64,000 nt of DNA from Flavobacterium ginsenosidimutans (GTDB lineage Bacteria; Bacteroidota; Bacteroidia; Flavobacteriales; Flavobacteriaceae), in the NCBI RefSeq assembly GCF_003254625.1, contig NZ_QJRJ01000079.1, forward strand, positions 124,001 through 188,000, read 5' to 3'. The notes under the pieces were generated by a model. It saw nothing but the letters and a program-made list of their open reading frames with translations. It was not told where the DNA came from and made no database searches. Of this stretch, positions 44,858 through 53,351 are shown piece after piece. Every line of letters starts with the position of its first letter. Within the stretch, counting starts at the first letter, position 1. A program made the translations under genes and the position numbers.

Positions 44858-45448
44858 CTAGAAGTTTTTTGAAAGACCTACTGAAAACGACTGGCCGAAA
44901 TTGAATTCAAATGTTTTCGTTCTATAACTGCTCCCAGTAGCATTATCAGTATCTAAAGACGTATAATTTAATCCGCCAATATTAAAATTCAAACCAAAAC
45001 CTTTTGATATATCAATAAAAATTGCAGGAGTTATCCCCGCATAAAATCCGTTATTATCATTATAAGTTTGCCCCACCGCATCTGTAAACGTTTCTTTTCT
45101 GTTTTGGTAACCAATACCCAAATCTGCATATGCTGAAAAAATAGAACCTAAAGGTCTTGTATAACGTACAAATCCTCCAAAACCATAAACTTGATCCTTA
45201 TATTTATTCCCTTCTAAAGAAGTTTGCTTAATATTTATAAAATTACTTTCAATACCTGCTGTCCAATTTTCGTGAAACTGATACCCGATTTTAGGCTGAA
45301 TACCAAAGCCGTTTTGTTTATTTTCTAAATTAAAACCTGAATTCTTTTGAGAATAATATGAGACATTCCCCATAACTAAAACAGATCCTTTTTGAGCATT
45401 TGCATAGCTACATAAAGCTAATGCGAGAATAAGTAGCATTTTTTTCAT
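44858..45448 (-). CDS. Outer-membrane beta-barrel protein, tandem paralogue C
   Basis: The start MKKMLLILALALCSYANAQ at 45448 gives a 196-residue protein with a signal peptide; a longer frame to 45544 adds 32 residues without a signal-like shape. The mature part has alternating strands and conserved pieces KIGYQFHENWTAGIE, FVRYTRPL, ADLGIGYQN and FGLNFNIGGL, and ends in FSVGLSKNF with a terminal aromatic. It is the third of three close paralogues. They resemble small OmpA-like or OmpW-like barrels, with no known function. Confidence 0.85.
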   Translation of the reverse strand: MKKMLLILALALCSYANAQKGSVLVMGNVSYYSQKNSGFNLENKQNGFGIQPKIGYQFHENWTAGIESNFINIKQTSLEGNKYKDQVYGFGGFVRYTRPLGSIFSAYADLGIGYQNRKETFTDAVGQTYNDNNGFYAGITPAIFIDISKGFGLNFNIGGLNYTSLDTDNATGSSYRTKTFEFNFGQSFSVGLSKNF

Positions 45449-45482
45449 AATTGTATATGTTTTAAATTTTGTAAGTATTTCG

Positions 45483-45495
45483 CAACAATAATGCC
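45483..45495 (-). promoter_or_regulatory. Conserved upstream motif of barrel gene C
   Basis: Read on the minus strand it is GGCATTATTGTTG, ending 34 bp before the start codon. The same motif stands at 34-35 bp before the two other paralogues. Confidence 0.5.
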
Positions 45496-45597
45496 GTTGT
45501 TTTTTAATCAATTTAAACCATATTTGTAAAATACTGACTAACAATGCATTAAAAGAAAAGCCAAAATATATTTTAACATAATTCTTACAATAAACTA

Positions 45598-45627
45598 AAA
45601 AGCATCTGCTGTGGCAAATGCTTTCTA
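45598..45627 (-). terminator. Terminator after barrel gene B
   Basis: Read on the minus strand, AAAGCATTTGCC and an imperfect complement ending GATGCTTTTT form a stem with a T-run. Confidence 0.65.
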
Positions 45628-45651
45628 CAATTGAATTTATAAAACTTAAGG

Positions 45652-46239
45652 TTAGAAGTTTTTAGAAATACCAATATTTACTGTTTTTCCGAAGTTGAAG
45701 TAAAATTGACTAGAATCAACATCGCCGCCACTAATATCATAGTTTAAGGTTTCATACCCTAATCCTCCAATACTAAAGTTTAGACCAAAGCCTTTTTTCA
45801 TATTAATGAAAAGAGCTGGAGTTATTCCTGTATAAATACCTTTGCCTTCATTTGTAGAAGTAAGAGATCCACTCTCATAACTTTTAAACTTTTGGTTTTG
45901 ATAACCAACACCTAAGTCTGCAAAAACGGAAAAAGTTTCACTTAACGGATATGTATAACGCACAAATCCCCCAATTTTATAATCTTTTGATTTTCCTTCA
46001 CCCTCTCCAAGTGTACTTTTTGAAGATCCCAAAGCAAACTCAACTCCCGCTGTCCAATTATCATGAAATTGATAACCCACTTTCGGAGAAAAAGCAAACG
46101 CATCTGTTTTCGCTGGCGCATCTTCACGCTCAATTTTATTAGAGTTATAGCTAATGTTTCCACCAACTAAGATTGTTCCCTTTTGGGCATTCGCAAAGCC
46201 AAAAACTGACAATGCAAGAATAAGTAGCATTTTTTTCAT
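45652..46239 (-). CDS. Outer-membrane beta-barrel protein, tandem paralogue B
   Basis: A 195-residue paralogue of the neighbours, with signal MKKMLLILALSVFGFANAQ, pieces KVGYQFHDNWTAGVEFALG, GGFVRYTYPLSETFSVFADLG and FGLNFSIGGLGYETL, and the terminal INIGISKNF-type ending. The gene has a variable charged loop (KIEREDAPAKTDAF) compared with its paralogues, as expected for surface loops. It has its own terminator. Confidence 0.87.
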   Translation of the reverse strand: MKKMLLILALSVFGFANAQKGTILVGGNISYNSNKIEREDAPAKTDAFAFSPKVGYQFHDNWTAGVEFALGSSKSTLGEGEGKSKDYKIGGFVRYTYPLSETFSVFADLGVGYQNQKFKSYESGSLTSTNEGKGIYTGITPALFINMKKGFGLNFSIGGLGYETLNYDISGGDVDSSQFYFNFGKTVNIGISKNF

Positions 46240-46273
46240 AATGGTTTATAATTTAAAATTTGTAGGATATAAC

Positions 46274-46286
46274 CAACAACGATGCC
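46274..46286 (-). promoter_or_regulatory. Conserved upstream motif of barrel gene B
   Basis: Minus-strand GGCATCGTTGTTG, ending 34 bp before the start codon. It matches the motif before genes A and C. Confidence 0.5.
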
Positions 46287-46413
46287 ACCAAAAGGTCAAT
46301 AATTATGGAAAGACCAAATATTTACAGTTACTTAATAGGTTCTAAACGCATTAACAACAAATAAGTGTTTTATTACAAAACCGCATTACAATAAATTTAC
46401 ATTGGACATAAAA

Positions 46414-46437
46414 AAAGCGCTCCATTTGGAGCGCTTT
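46414..46437 (-). terminator. Terminator after barrel gene A
   Basis: AAAGCGCTCC, ATTT, GGAGCGCTTT: a 10-bp perfect stem with a T-run on the minus strand. Confidence 0.85.
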
Positions 46438-46462
46438 CTGAAATTGAATATAAAAACTTAGA

Positions 46463-47044
46463 TTAGAAGTTTTTAGAGATTCCAATGTTAACAGTTTTTC
46501 CGAAGTTGAAGAAGAAAGAGTTAACGTCTGGTCCGTTATTGTCATAACTTAATGTTTCGTATCCTAAACCACCGATGCTGAAGTTTAATCCGAAACTGTT
46601 TTTCATGTTAATGAAAAGAGCTGGAGTAATACCAACATACATACCGTCTGCTTTATATTTTGCATAAGCATTTCCAGGACCGTAAACTTTTGTTTTTGCG
46701 TTTTGGAAACCTGCGCCCATATCAGCATAAACTGCGAAAGTTTGGCTCAATGGCACAGCGTAACGTGCAAATGCACCAAATTTGAAACCATTGTCTTTAG
46801 TTTCAACAGATCCAGTATTATCTTTAGCAGAGTTTACTGTAAATTCACCTCCAATAGTCCAGTTATCATTAAATTGGTAACCAACTTTAGGAGAGAAGCT
46901 AAATTCATTTGTTTTTACTTCTGATGAAGAGTAATCAGTAGTTTCAGAAGTGAATCCGATGTTTCCACCTACTAAGATTGTACCTTTTTGTGCGCTTGCA
47001 AAACTGCAGATAGCTAAAGCAGCTACCACTAACATTTTTTTCAT
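46463..47044 (-). CDS. Outer-membrane beta-barrel protein, tandem paralogue A
   Basis: The start at 47044 (MKKMLVVAALAICSFASAQ) gives a normal signal peptide and about 193 residues; the longer frame to 47215 would overlap gldA and is rejected. Shared blocks are KVGYQFNDNWTIGGEFTV, FARYAVPLSQTFAVYADMG, GITPALFINMKNSFGLNFSIGG and GKTVNIGISKNF. The C-terminal half is almost identical to paralogue B, so gene duplication is recent or conversion occurs. The 5' gene borders gldA, which diverges. Confidence 0.87.
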   Translation of the reverse strand: MKKMLVVAALAICSFASAQKGTILVGGNIGFTSETTDYSSSEVKTNEFSFSPKVGYQFNDNWTIGGEFTVNSAKDNTGSVETKDNGFKFGAFARYAVPLSQTFAVYADMGAGFQNAKTKVYGPGNAYAKYKADGMYVGITPALFINMKNSFGLNFSIGGLGYETLSYDNNGPDVNSFFFNFGKTVNIGISKNF

Positions 47045-47079
47045 TTGGGATTTATTTTTAAAATTTAAGTTTCCTTTAA

Positions 47080-47092
47080 CAACAACAGTGCC
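47080..47092 (-). promoter_or_regulatory. Conserved upstream motif of barrel gene A
   Basis: Minus-strand GGCACTGTTGTTG, ending 35 bp before the start codon. It is shared with the two other paralogues. Confidence 0.5.
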
Positions 47093-47167
47093 GTGAATTA
47101 AGAACTTTATATTTTTTTTAAGAAATACTTTAGAAGGCAAAATGTAGCAATCGAGGGTATTTCTCGT

Positions 47168-47175
47168 TACTTTTG
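47168..47175 (+). promoter_or_regulatory. Possible -7 box for gldA
   Basis: TACTTTTG fits TAnnTTTG and lies 17 bp before the gldA start. No well-placed TTG is seen. Confidence 0.4.
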
Positions 47176-47192
47176 TAACAAATAAAAATTCT

Positions 47193-48089
47193 ATGTCGAT
47201 AGTAGTAAACAACATATCAAAAAGTTACGGAACACAAAAAGCATTAAATTCAATTTCGTTTTCAATTGAGAAAGGAGAAATTGTCGGATTTTTAGGGCCA
47301 AACGGAGCTGGAAAATCTACTTTAATGAAAATTTTGACCACATATTTATTGGCAGACGAAGGCTCAGCCCTTGTAAACAGCCACGATGTCATGACGGAGC
47401 CAAAATCTGTTCAGCGTTCGATCGGATATTTACCAGAGCATAATCCGTTGTATTTGGATTTGTATGTTCGTGAGTATTTGGCATTTAATGCCGATGTTTA
47501 TAACGTGCCAAAATCAAGAATTGAAGAAGTAATTCAACTGACAGGACTGACACCAGAGAGCCATAAAAAGATCGGCCAGCTTTCTAAAGGATACCGTCAG
47601 CGTGTTGGTTTGGCAAATGCTTTACTTCACGATCCAGAAGTTTTAATTTTGGATGAGCCAACTACAGGTCTGGATCCTAATCAGTTAATGGAAATTCGTA
47701 ATGTGATTAAAAATGCAGGAAAAAATAAAACTGTTTTTTTGTCCACACACATCATGCAAGAAGTTGAAGCAATTTGTGATCGTGTCATAATTATTGACAA
47801 AGGACAAATTGTTGCAGACAATAAATTAGACCATTTAGTTACGACAGATAAAGAGCAAGTCATTGAAGTTGAGTTTGATTATAAAGTAGAAGAACAGCTT
47901 TTAGCCAAACTAGAAAATATTTCTTCGTACGTAAATACTCATGACATGACATGGGAGCTCACTTTTGTGACTGACAAAGATATGCGTCCAGCTATTTTTG
48001 ATTTTGCTAATGCCAATGGGTTAAAAACCCTTCAGCTGAATCAGAAAAATAAAAATCTTGAAGCTGTTTTTAGAGAAATTACGAAGTAA
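47193..48089 (+). CDS. gldA: Gliding motility ABC transporter ATPase GldA
   Basis: GldA is the ATP-binding subunit of the GldA-GldF-GldG ABC transporter known from F. johnsoniae gliding. The 298-residue protein has Walker A GPNGAGKST near residue 34, the signature LSKGYRQRVGLANAL at about 130, Walker B VLILDEPTTGLDP at about 151 and the switch histidine in FLSTHIMQEVE. The C-terminal extension from about 220 is the DUF4162-like part. gldF and gldG are not in the window, as in F. johnsoniae where gldA is unlinked. Confidence 0.9.
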   Translation: MSIVVNNISKSYGTQKALNSISFSIEKGEIVGFLGPNGAGKSTLMKILTTYLLADEGSALVNSHDVMTEPKSVQRSIGYLPEHNPLYLDLYVREYLAFNADVYNVPKSRIEEVIQLTGLTPESHKKIGQLSKGYRQRVGLANALLHDPEVLILDEPTTGLDPNQLMEIRNVIKNAGKNKTVFLSTHIMQEVEAICDRVIIIDKGQIVADNKLDHLVTTDKEQVIEVEFDYKVEEQLLAKLENISSYVNTHDMTWELTFVTDKDMRPAIFDFANANGLKTLQLNQKNKNLEAVFREITK

Positions 48090-48090
48090 G

Positions 48091-48115
48091 TTTTCAGTCA
48101 CAGTCACAGTTTCTC
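48091..48115. repeat. Fragment of the CAGTCACAGTTTTCAG repeat
   Basis: TTTTCAGTCACAGTCACAGT directly follows the gldA stop; it matches one arm of the elements at 4347 and 6326. Confidence 0.5.
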
Positions 48116-48119
48116 AGAG

Positions 48120-48160
48120 AAAAAGCGGTTTGTTTATAGAAAACAGGCCGCTTTTTTTTA
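48120..48160 (+). terminator. Terminator after gldA
   Basis: AAAAAGCGG pairs with CCGCTTTTT, with a further TTTGTTT/AAACA inner pairing, then T residues. Confidence 0.8.
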
Positions 48161-48256
48161 TTTTCTATTGCGTCCTTTTTCTCTCCAAATCAGTAAATTA
48201 AAGCTTTTTCTGAAAAATTAATTTCTATTTTTATTTAGACTTATTATAAATAATTA

Positions 48257-48264
48257 TATCTTTG
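48257..48264 (+). promoter_or_regulatory. Possible -7 box before the 36-codon ORF
   Basis: TATCTTTG fits TAnnTTTG and lies 26 bp before the ATG at 48291. No TTG at proper spacing is evident. Confidence 0.4.
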
Positions 48265-48290
48265 GCAAATCAAACTTTAAATGCCAAGGT

Positions 48291-48401
48291 ATGTTACGTA
48301 CACTCCACACTCTTAAAAAACTTATTTCAATTGTTTCAAATCAAGCATTAAATCTTCAAAAAGTATTTTCAGACAAATTAGAAAAAATTGTACTGCAATA
48401 A
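48291..48401 (+). CDS. Possible 36-residue small protein
   Basis: In the 382-bp gap between gldA and a TonB-dependent receptor gene an ATG opens a 36-codon frame (MLRTLHTLKKLISIVSNQAL and on to a C-terminal KIVLQ). It lies right after a -7-like box. The product would be a cationic amphipathic helix. It could also be an untranslated leader. No homologue is recognised, and confidence is low. Confidence 0.35.
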   Translation: MLRTLHTLKKLISIVSNQALNLQKVFSDKLEKIVLQ

Positions 48402-48431
48402 TTTCTGATTTAAAAAACTACAAAGATTAAG

Positions 48432-48451
48432 TTCTAAATCTCGGTTTAGAA
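48432..48451. promoter_or_regulatory. Perfect TTCTAAA-N6-TTTAGAA inverted repeat
   Basis: The 20-bp site lies 20 bp before the receptor start codon. Its half-site TTCTAAA also occurs in the repeated ATTCTAAATAAG sites upstream of the second receptor at 55791 and 55905. It is a candidate operator, perhaps for an iron or other metal regulator. Confidence 0.45.
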
Positions 48452-48471
48452 TATGCCAAATTTAAAACAAC

Positions 48472-50589
48472 ATGAAAAATATTATAACTTCCATAATGCT
48501 TGCTTTTTCGGTATATGGATATTCTCAATCAGAAAAAGAAACCGATAGTATTGTTGAAACAACCATAACAGCTCTAGATGAAATCGTGATCTCTAAAAAG
48601 AAAGTGTTATATACTCAAAAATCTGACCGCCTTGTTTTCAATGTCGAAAATAGCATCGTCTCTGAAGGTGGTACCGCTCTTGATGTTTTATCACGCGCAC
48701 CTGGCGTTGTGGTTTCGCAAGACGGCGATTTATCTATTCGCGGACAACAAGGCGTTGCTGTTATGATAAACGGAAAACTGACACAGCTTTCTCAGAAAGA
48801 ATTAGCGAATTATTTAAAAGCTACTACTTCATCAAATATTAAACAAATAGAAGTTATTACAAATCCTTCATCTAAATATGACGCAGCTGGAAAAGCTGGT
48901 ATTATTAATATTATTTTGAAAAAGCCAAATGCTTCTGGCTTAAAAGGAACTGCTTTTGCCAGTTATGGAAGAGGACGAAAAAACAGAACAAATTCTGGTT
49001 TCAATTTAAATTATAATAAAGATAAATGGGGCGTTTTCGGAAATTACAGTTATACTTTCCGTGGCGAAGAAGAACATAAAGAATTCAATCAAATTCAATA
49101 TACCGATTTGACTCGTCAGCAAATTGCTTCGACCAATCATCAAACCTCTATTACAGATGAACCTTTAACTTCGAACAATTTCAAAATTGGAACTCAATAT
49201 GAAGTTTCTCCTAAAACGAATTTAGAAATTTATGTTGATGCTAAAATCGGGCGCTATGAAAATATGGCTGATGGAACAAATACGGTTTTTAATACCTCAA
49301 ACCAACCCACATTTGATGCTTTGACTTATAATGACAGCAAAGAAAAATGGAATGATTATACTTATGCATTTTCTGGTACACATAAATTTAATGAGGAAGG
49401 AAAAAATATGAATTTTGATTTTGAATACGAAACTTCAAAGTTTAGATCAAAGCAATTTCAAAGCGCAGATAATAACGCAAATTCTACGGTGGTAAATGAT
49501 CGTCGTGGTTATATTCCGTCTCAGCTAAAAGTTTTTACAGGAAAAGTTGATTTTGTAAATCCGTTTAAGGAAAAACAATCTATGGAATGGGGTTTTAAAG
49601 CCAGCATCAAAAACAATGATAATCCTTCTGTTTATGAATATTATGAAAATAATGAATGGTTAATCGATTTTAATTCGACCAATCATTTTGAATATAACGA
49701 ACAGATTTATGCCGCTTACGCGAATTATAAATATCAGTTAGAAAAACTGAATATTCAAGTTGGTTTAAGAAGTGAATATACGGCAATCAATATTGATCAG
49801 AAGACTTTGAATGAAGAACACAAGGACGATTATTTGAAATGGTTTCCGAGTCTTTCTTTAAAATATGAATTCACAAATAACCATTCTGCGCATGCTTCTT
49901 ACAGCAAAAGAATCAATAGACCAAGTCAGTTCGATTTGAATCCGTTTCGTTTTTATGATGATTCATTCAATTATTCGCAGGGAAATCCAAATTTGATTCC
50001 AGAGATTACACACGCAATGGAAATTGGTTATGCTTGGAAAAGTAATTTTATGGCTTCTGTTTATTTTAATAGTACCAAAGATGTTTTCACGGAAGTGTAC
50101 AATTATAATCCAGACACGAATACAACGGTTACAACTCAAATAAATGTTGACAAATCATATAATTATGGAATCAACATTACCAATTCATCAGAATTAAATA
50201 AATGGTGGTCTGTAAATACATTATTCAATGTTTTTGAAAATAAATTCATGGGAGATGTATTGAATAGCAATACGATTGATCCGATAATGACTTTAAATGT
50301 AAGTGTTCAAAATTCATTTACTATTACAGATACATGGAAAGCTGAAGGAAATGCACAATATCAATCAAAATCGAATCTTGGAGTTTACCAAAGAGATGGT
50401 TTCTTTGATTTCAGTATCGGAATTTCTAAACAAGTTTTAGCAAAAAAAGGAAACATCAAGTTGAATTTTACTGATGTTTTCAATACCAATAATTTCTACA
50501 TTAAGTCTGTAGTTGCGCAAACGAGTATCGACAAAAGATATGATCTAGACAATCGTATTGCGACAATTGCATTTACATACCGAATTTAA
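48472..50589 (+). CDS. TonB-dependent receptor, outer-membrane beta-barrel family
   Basis: A 705-residue outer-membrane protein with signal MKNIITSIMLAFSVYGYSQ. Residues of about 50-150 form a plug (GGTALDVLSRAPGVVVSQDG, LSIRGQQGVAVMINGK, PSSKYDAAGKAGIINIILKK), followed by a 22-strand-type barrel rich in aromatic residues, with conserved YSKRINRPSQFDLNPFRFY at about 480. No N-terminal carboxypeptidase-like beta-domain is present, unlike the receptor at 53.4 kb. The substrate is unknown. Confidence 0.9.
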   Translation: MKNIITSIMLAFSVYGYSQSEKETDSIVETTITALDEIVISKKKVLYTQKSDRLVFNVENSIVSEGGTALDVLSRAPGVVVSQDGDLSIRGQQGVAVMINGKLTQLSQKELANYLKATTSSNIKQIEVITNPSSKYDAAGKAGIINIILKKPNASGLKGTAFASYGRGRKNRTNSGFNLNYNKDKWGVFGNYSYTFRGEEEHKEFNQIQYTDLTRQQIASTNHQTSITDEPLTSNNFKIGTQYEVSPKTNLEIYVDAKIGRYENMADGTNTVFNTSNQPTFDALTYNDSKEKWNDYTYAFSGTHKFNEEGKNMNFDFEYETSKFRSKQFQSADNNANSTVVNDRRGYIPSQLKVFTGKVDFVNPFKEKQSMEWGFKASIKNNDNPSVYEYYENNEWLIDFNSTNHFEYNEQIYAAYANYKYQLEKLNIQVGLRSEYTAINIDQKTLNEEHKDDYLKWFPSLSLKYEFTNNHSAHASYSKRINRPSQFDLNPFRFYDDSFNYSQGNPNLIPEITHAMEIGYAWKSNFMASVYFNSTKDVFTEVYNYNPDTNTTVTTQINVDKSYNYGINITNSSELNKWWSVNTLFNVFENKFMGDVLNSNTIDPIMTLNVSVQNSFTITDTWKAEGNAQYQSKSNLGVYQRDGFFDFSIGISKQVLAKKGNIKLNFTDVFNTNNFYIKSVVAQTSIDKRYDLDNRIATIAFTYRI

Positions 50590-50634
50590 ATTTCGTTCTT
50601 TAAATACCTTGTTTTTGTTTTTTTTGTGTTAGTT

Positions 50635-50662
50635 AAGAGCCTGTTCCTTCAAACAGGCTCTT
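50635..50662 (+). terminator. Terminator after the TonB-dependent receptor gene
   Basis: AAGAGCCTGTT, CCTTCA, AACAGGCTCTT: a perfect 11-bp stem. Confidence 0.85.
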
Positions 50663-50678
50663 CTATATTTAGTCCATT

Positions 50679-50757
50679 TTAGATTGTAGATTGTAGATTT
50701 TAGATTTTAGATTGTGGATTTTAGATTTTAGATTGTGGATTTTAGATTGTGGATTTG
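50679..50757. repeat. TTAGATTGTGGATT/TTTTAGATT tandem repeat
   Basis: About ten imperfect units of 7-9 bp (TAGATTG, TAGATTT, TGGATTT) fill about 80 bp between two convergent genes. The unit is the reverse complement of that at 22011-22046. Confidence 0.75.
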
Positions 50758-50780
50758 AAATTTGTGGTGGGAGCACAAAA

Positions 50781-50820
50781 AAAGTCTTTCTAAAGCTTAT
50801 ACACTTTAAAAAGACTTTAA
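50781..50820 (-). terminator. Terminator of the iron-uptake-type operon
   Basis: AAAGTCTTT pairs with AAAGACTTT across a 20-nt interval; read on the minus strand it precedes a T-run after the PepSY gene. Confidence 0.7.
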
Positions 50821-50840
50821 AAACTTAATTATTAAAACGT

Positions 50841-51998
50841 TTAGTTTTTCTTCGTTTTTTTCTTTCTTCCCCACCAAATATAAAATCCTGTAATTGGTAA
50901 ACTAGCGCAGATTAAACTTGCTGTAAAATAGATAATTTTAGTTGTTAATCCGCCAATTGCTCCAACGTGAAGACTGTAATTAGAACGGCTCATCCAATCG
51001 TGAAATTTCTCGTCTCCTATATATTTTCTTGAATTTGGAAGCATTTCTAATGTTTTCTGATCGAAATACAAATCTCTCCAATTTCCGTTATGCATATCGG
51101 TACAAGCATAAAAATTCTCTTTTGGTTCGTCTGGAAAATGAATAATTACAGCTTCTTTATTTTCTTTTGCAATTTCCTTTCGAACTTTATCAAAAATAAA
51201 ATCTGCAGAAGTTAACATATCATATTTAGATTTTGAAAGTGTATCTGGTTTAATTTCTGCAACAACTTCTTTCTTTTCCTTTTCATTGGTAAAACCTCCC
51301 GTTATCCAATACGTGCTTTCGCGTACCCAATGAAAACTCATAATTAAACCTGTCAACGCAATTAAAAACGCTAAAAGAAGCGTATAAAATCCTAAAACAT
51401 TATGCACGTCATAATTTAATCTTTTGAAACGTGCATTCCATTTAATTTTAAAACTGCTGTTAATGGTAGTTTTGTTCCATTTTTTTGGAAACCAAAGAAT
51501 GATTCCGCTGATTAATAGAAAAAAGAAAATCAAAGTTGCCCAAGAAGTTATAGTTGTTCCTAGTTCTTTGCCGAGCCATAAATAACGGTGACCTTCATCA
51601 ATTTCATGGAAAAAATCTTCATGATCAACCATTCCGGTTATTTTTCCGTTATAAGGATTTACATAAATCAAAGAATCCGATTCGATATCGACTTTTATTG
51701 TTTTATCTAAACCATTATACCATATACCATGAATTTCTTTATTTGGCAGCGCATTTTTAACTGAGGCGTAAATTTTTGAAGGTGGTAAAACTTTGTCTTG
51801 ACTTTGGGCTTCAACCTTTAACCAAGGCGAAGTCAGTTCTTTTATTTCATGTTCAAAAACTAAAATACAGCCCGTAATTCCCATTATAAAAACCACAATT
51901 CCAGACGCGAGTCCGAGCCATAAATGAAGCCAAGCATTTATTTTACTGAACCGTGATTTTTCTTTTGTTTTTGATGATTGTTTTTTGATAACATTCAT
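50841..51998 (-). CDS. PepSY-associated TM helix domain protein
   Basis: A 385-residue inner-membrane protein with four hydrophobic segments at about residues 25-45, 155-175, 205-225 and 350-375. The first is INAWLHLWLGLASGIVVFIMGITGCILVFEHEI, with the histidines typical of the family, and the segment near 200 is NYDVHNVLGFYTLLLAFLIAL. The periplasmic loops carry PepSY-like domains. Relatives are thought to reduce or handle ferric siderophores or haem. It is the last gene of a three-gene unit with a DUF4374 lipoprotein and a TonB-dependent receptor. Confidence 0.88.
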   Translation of the reverse strand: MNVIKKQSSKTKEKSRFSKINAWLHLWLGLASGIVVFIMGITGCILVFEHEIKELTSPWLKVEAQSQDKVLPPSKIYASVKNALPNKEIHGIWYNGLDKTIKVDIESDSLIYVNPYNGKITGMVDHEDFFHEIDEGHRYLWLGKELGTTITSWATLIFFFLLISGIILWFPKKWNKTTINSSFKIKWNARFKRLNYDVHNVLGFYTLLLAFLIALTGLIMSFHWVRESTYWITGGFTNEKEKKEVVAEIKPDTLSKSKYDMLTSADFIFDKVRKEIAKENKEAVIIHFPDEPKENFYACTDMHNGNWRDLYFDQKTLEMLPNSRKYIGDEKFHDWMSRSNYSLHVGAIGGLTTKIIYFTASLICASLPITGFYIWWGRKKKTKKN

Positions 51999-52097
51999 TA
52001 TTATTCCTAGTTTAATGACGCAATAAAACCATATAATCAGAGCTTTTACAGCAATGATTATATGGTCTTAATTATGTAAAAATTAAATTTTAACTTC

Positions 52098-53336
52098 TTA
52101 TTGTTTCTTTGTCAATCTTGTCATTGCTGGCAAATCAACTCCACCTGTAATTAAAGCTCCTGCTGTTGCTACACCAGTTGCAATATCAATTTGGTAAACA
52201 CGTCCTTCAGTATTCGTTACGAAGCTTTTGTAAATTTTACCGCTTTCAACTAAAGCACTTCCAAAACCGAAGTAGTTATCTCCAGCGTGATCAGGTAATC
52301 CTGTAACTGGCGTAATTGCTTTTGTACTAAGATCGATAATAGCAGATTTTAGGCTGAATGATTTATAGTTTAAGAATCCCCAGTTTGGTTGATCAGCATC
52401 GATATCTACAGGAATATAGTTTACTAAAACTTTTTCTCCTCCTGCTGGGTAAGCAGATAGAACTTTTCCTTTAAGAGAACTTGTTTCAATATCTAAGAAG
52501 TAGTTAGCATCAAATTCTGATTCTCCTTTTTTAATTTTAAGAATTCCTGAGTGAGAAGCAGTTGGTGTGTAACCACATAAAACTGAATTTGAAGAGAAAG
52601 TGTAAATATCTCCAGATTCTGTTTGAACCATACCTGAATTAGTATAATATTGTCCAATAGCTGTTGTACGAGAATCTTCAAGAGTTTTGATGTAAGTTAA
52701 TGAAGGATATTCGTAAACTTTTACAACTGCTTTTTCTTGGTAAAGTTTCCAATCTTTGTCGCGTTCAAATGTAGATATAAAAAGTCTGTTTCCAGACACA
52801 TTCACGCTAGTTGGCCATAAAAAGTGCCCATTAGAGATTACAAAATCATCATAAACACGTTTAGAAATAGTAACTGTCGCTGGATCGTAGATCAAAATTT
52901 CGTTTTGAGTAGAACTTGCATCCCAAGGAGAATTGATCATAACCAATTTATTATCATCTGTAGTACCATAAGCATAGCTATCTCCTGTAAACAAATTAGC
53001 AGTTTTTGCTAAATTACCATCAGTATTTAGGTAATATCCAACAGATCCTTCTGTGTTTCCTGTCAAAGCAAAAAATGTATTAGCTACAGGTACAAGAGCA
53101 CCTGCTTGCTCAATTCCTTTTCCAACCATATTGATGGTTCCTGTCATCAATTCATCTACAGATTCGAATTGCCAAACATAAACATCCCAATCAGTTGTTT
53201 GGTATGAAAGTACATAAGTTTCATCGGCTGGATTTCTTACCTCTGAATTATCATTATCGCTGCTGCATGAAAAAAACATAGCTGATAATACTGTTAAAGC
53301 TAAAAGGCTTTTAATTCTTGTTATCATTGTATTCAA
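52098..53336 (-). CDS. DUF4374 domain lipoprotein
   Basis: A 412-residue lipoprotein, signal MNTMITRIKSLLALTVLSAM then FFSCSSDNDN. The body is beta-rich and propeller-like, with repeated strands such as YVLSYQTTDWDVYVWQFESV and NRLFISTFERDKDWKL. The next gene downstream is the PepSY protein and the upstream one is the receptor, a co-occurrence typical of the family. It might act as a ligand-binding surface or periplasmic component of the receptor; the function is unproven. Confidence 0.82.
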   Translation of the reverse strand: MNTMITRIKSLLALTVLSAMFFSCSSDNDNSEVRNPADETYVLSYQTTDWDVYVWQFESVDELMTGTINMVGKGIEQAGALVPVANTFFALTGNTEGSVGYYLNTDGNLAKTANLFTGDSYAYGTTDDNKLVMINSPWDASSTQNEILIYDPATVTISKRVYDDFVISNGHFLWPTSVNVSGNRLFISTFERDKDWKLYQEKAVVKVYEYPSLTYIKTLEDSRTTAIGQYYTNSGMVQTESGDIYTFSSNSVLCGYTPTASHSGILKIKKGESEFDANYFLDIETSSLKGKVLSAYPAGGEKVLVNYIPVDIDADQPNWGFLNYKSFSLKSAIIDLSTKAITPVTGLPDHAGDNYFGFGSALVESGKIYKSFVTNTEGRVYQIDIATGVATAGALITGGVDLPAMTRLTKKQ

Positions 53337-53351
53337 TTTAAAATTATATAA

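Noticed and set aside
45449..45544. N-terminal extension of barrel gene C to 45544
   Set aside because: The added 32 residues block the signal peptide; the ATG at 45448 matches the paralogues.
47045..47215. N-terminal extension of barrel gene A to 47215
   Set aside because: It overlaps gldA and places the signal peptide inside the protein. The ATG at 47044 gives a normal export signal.
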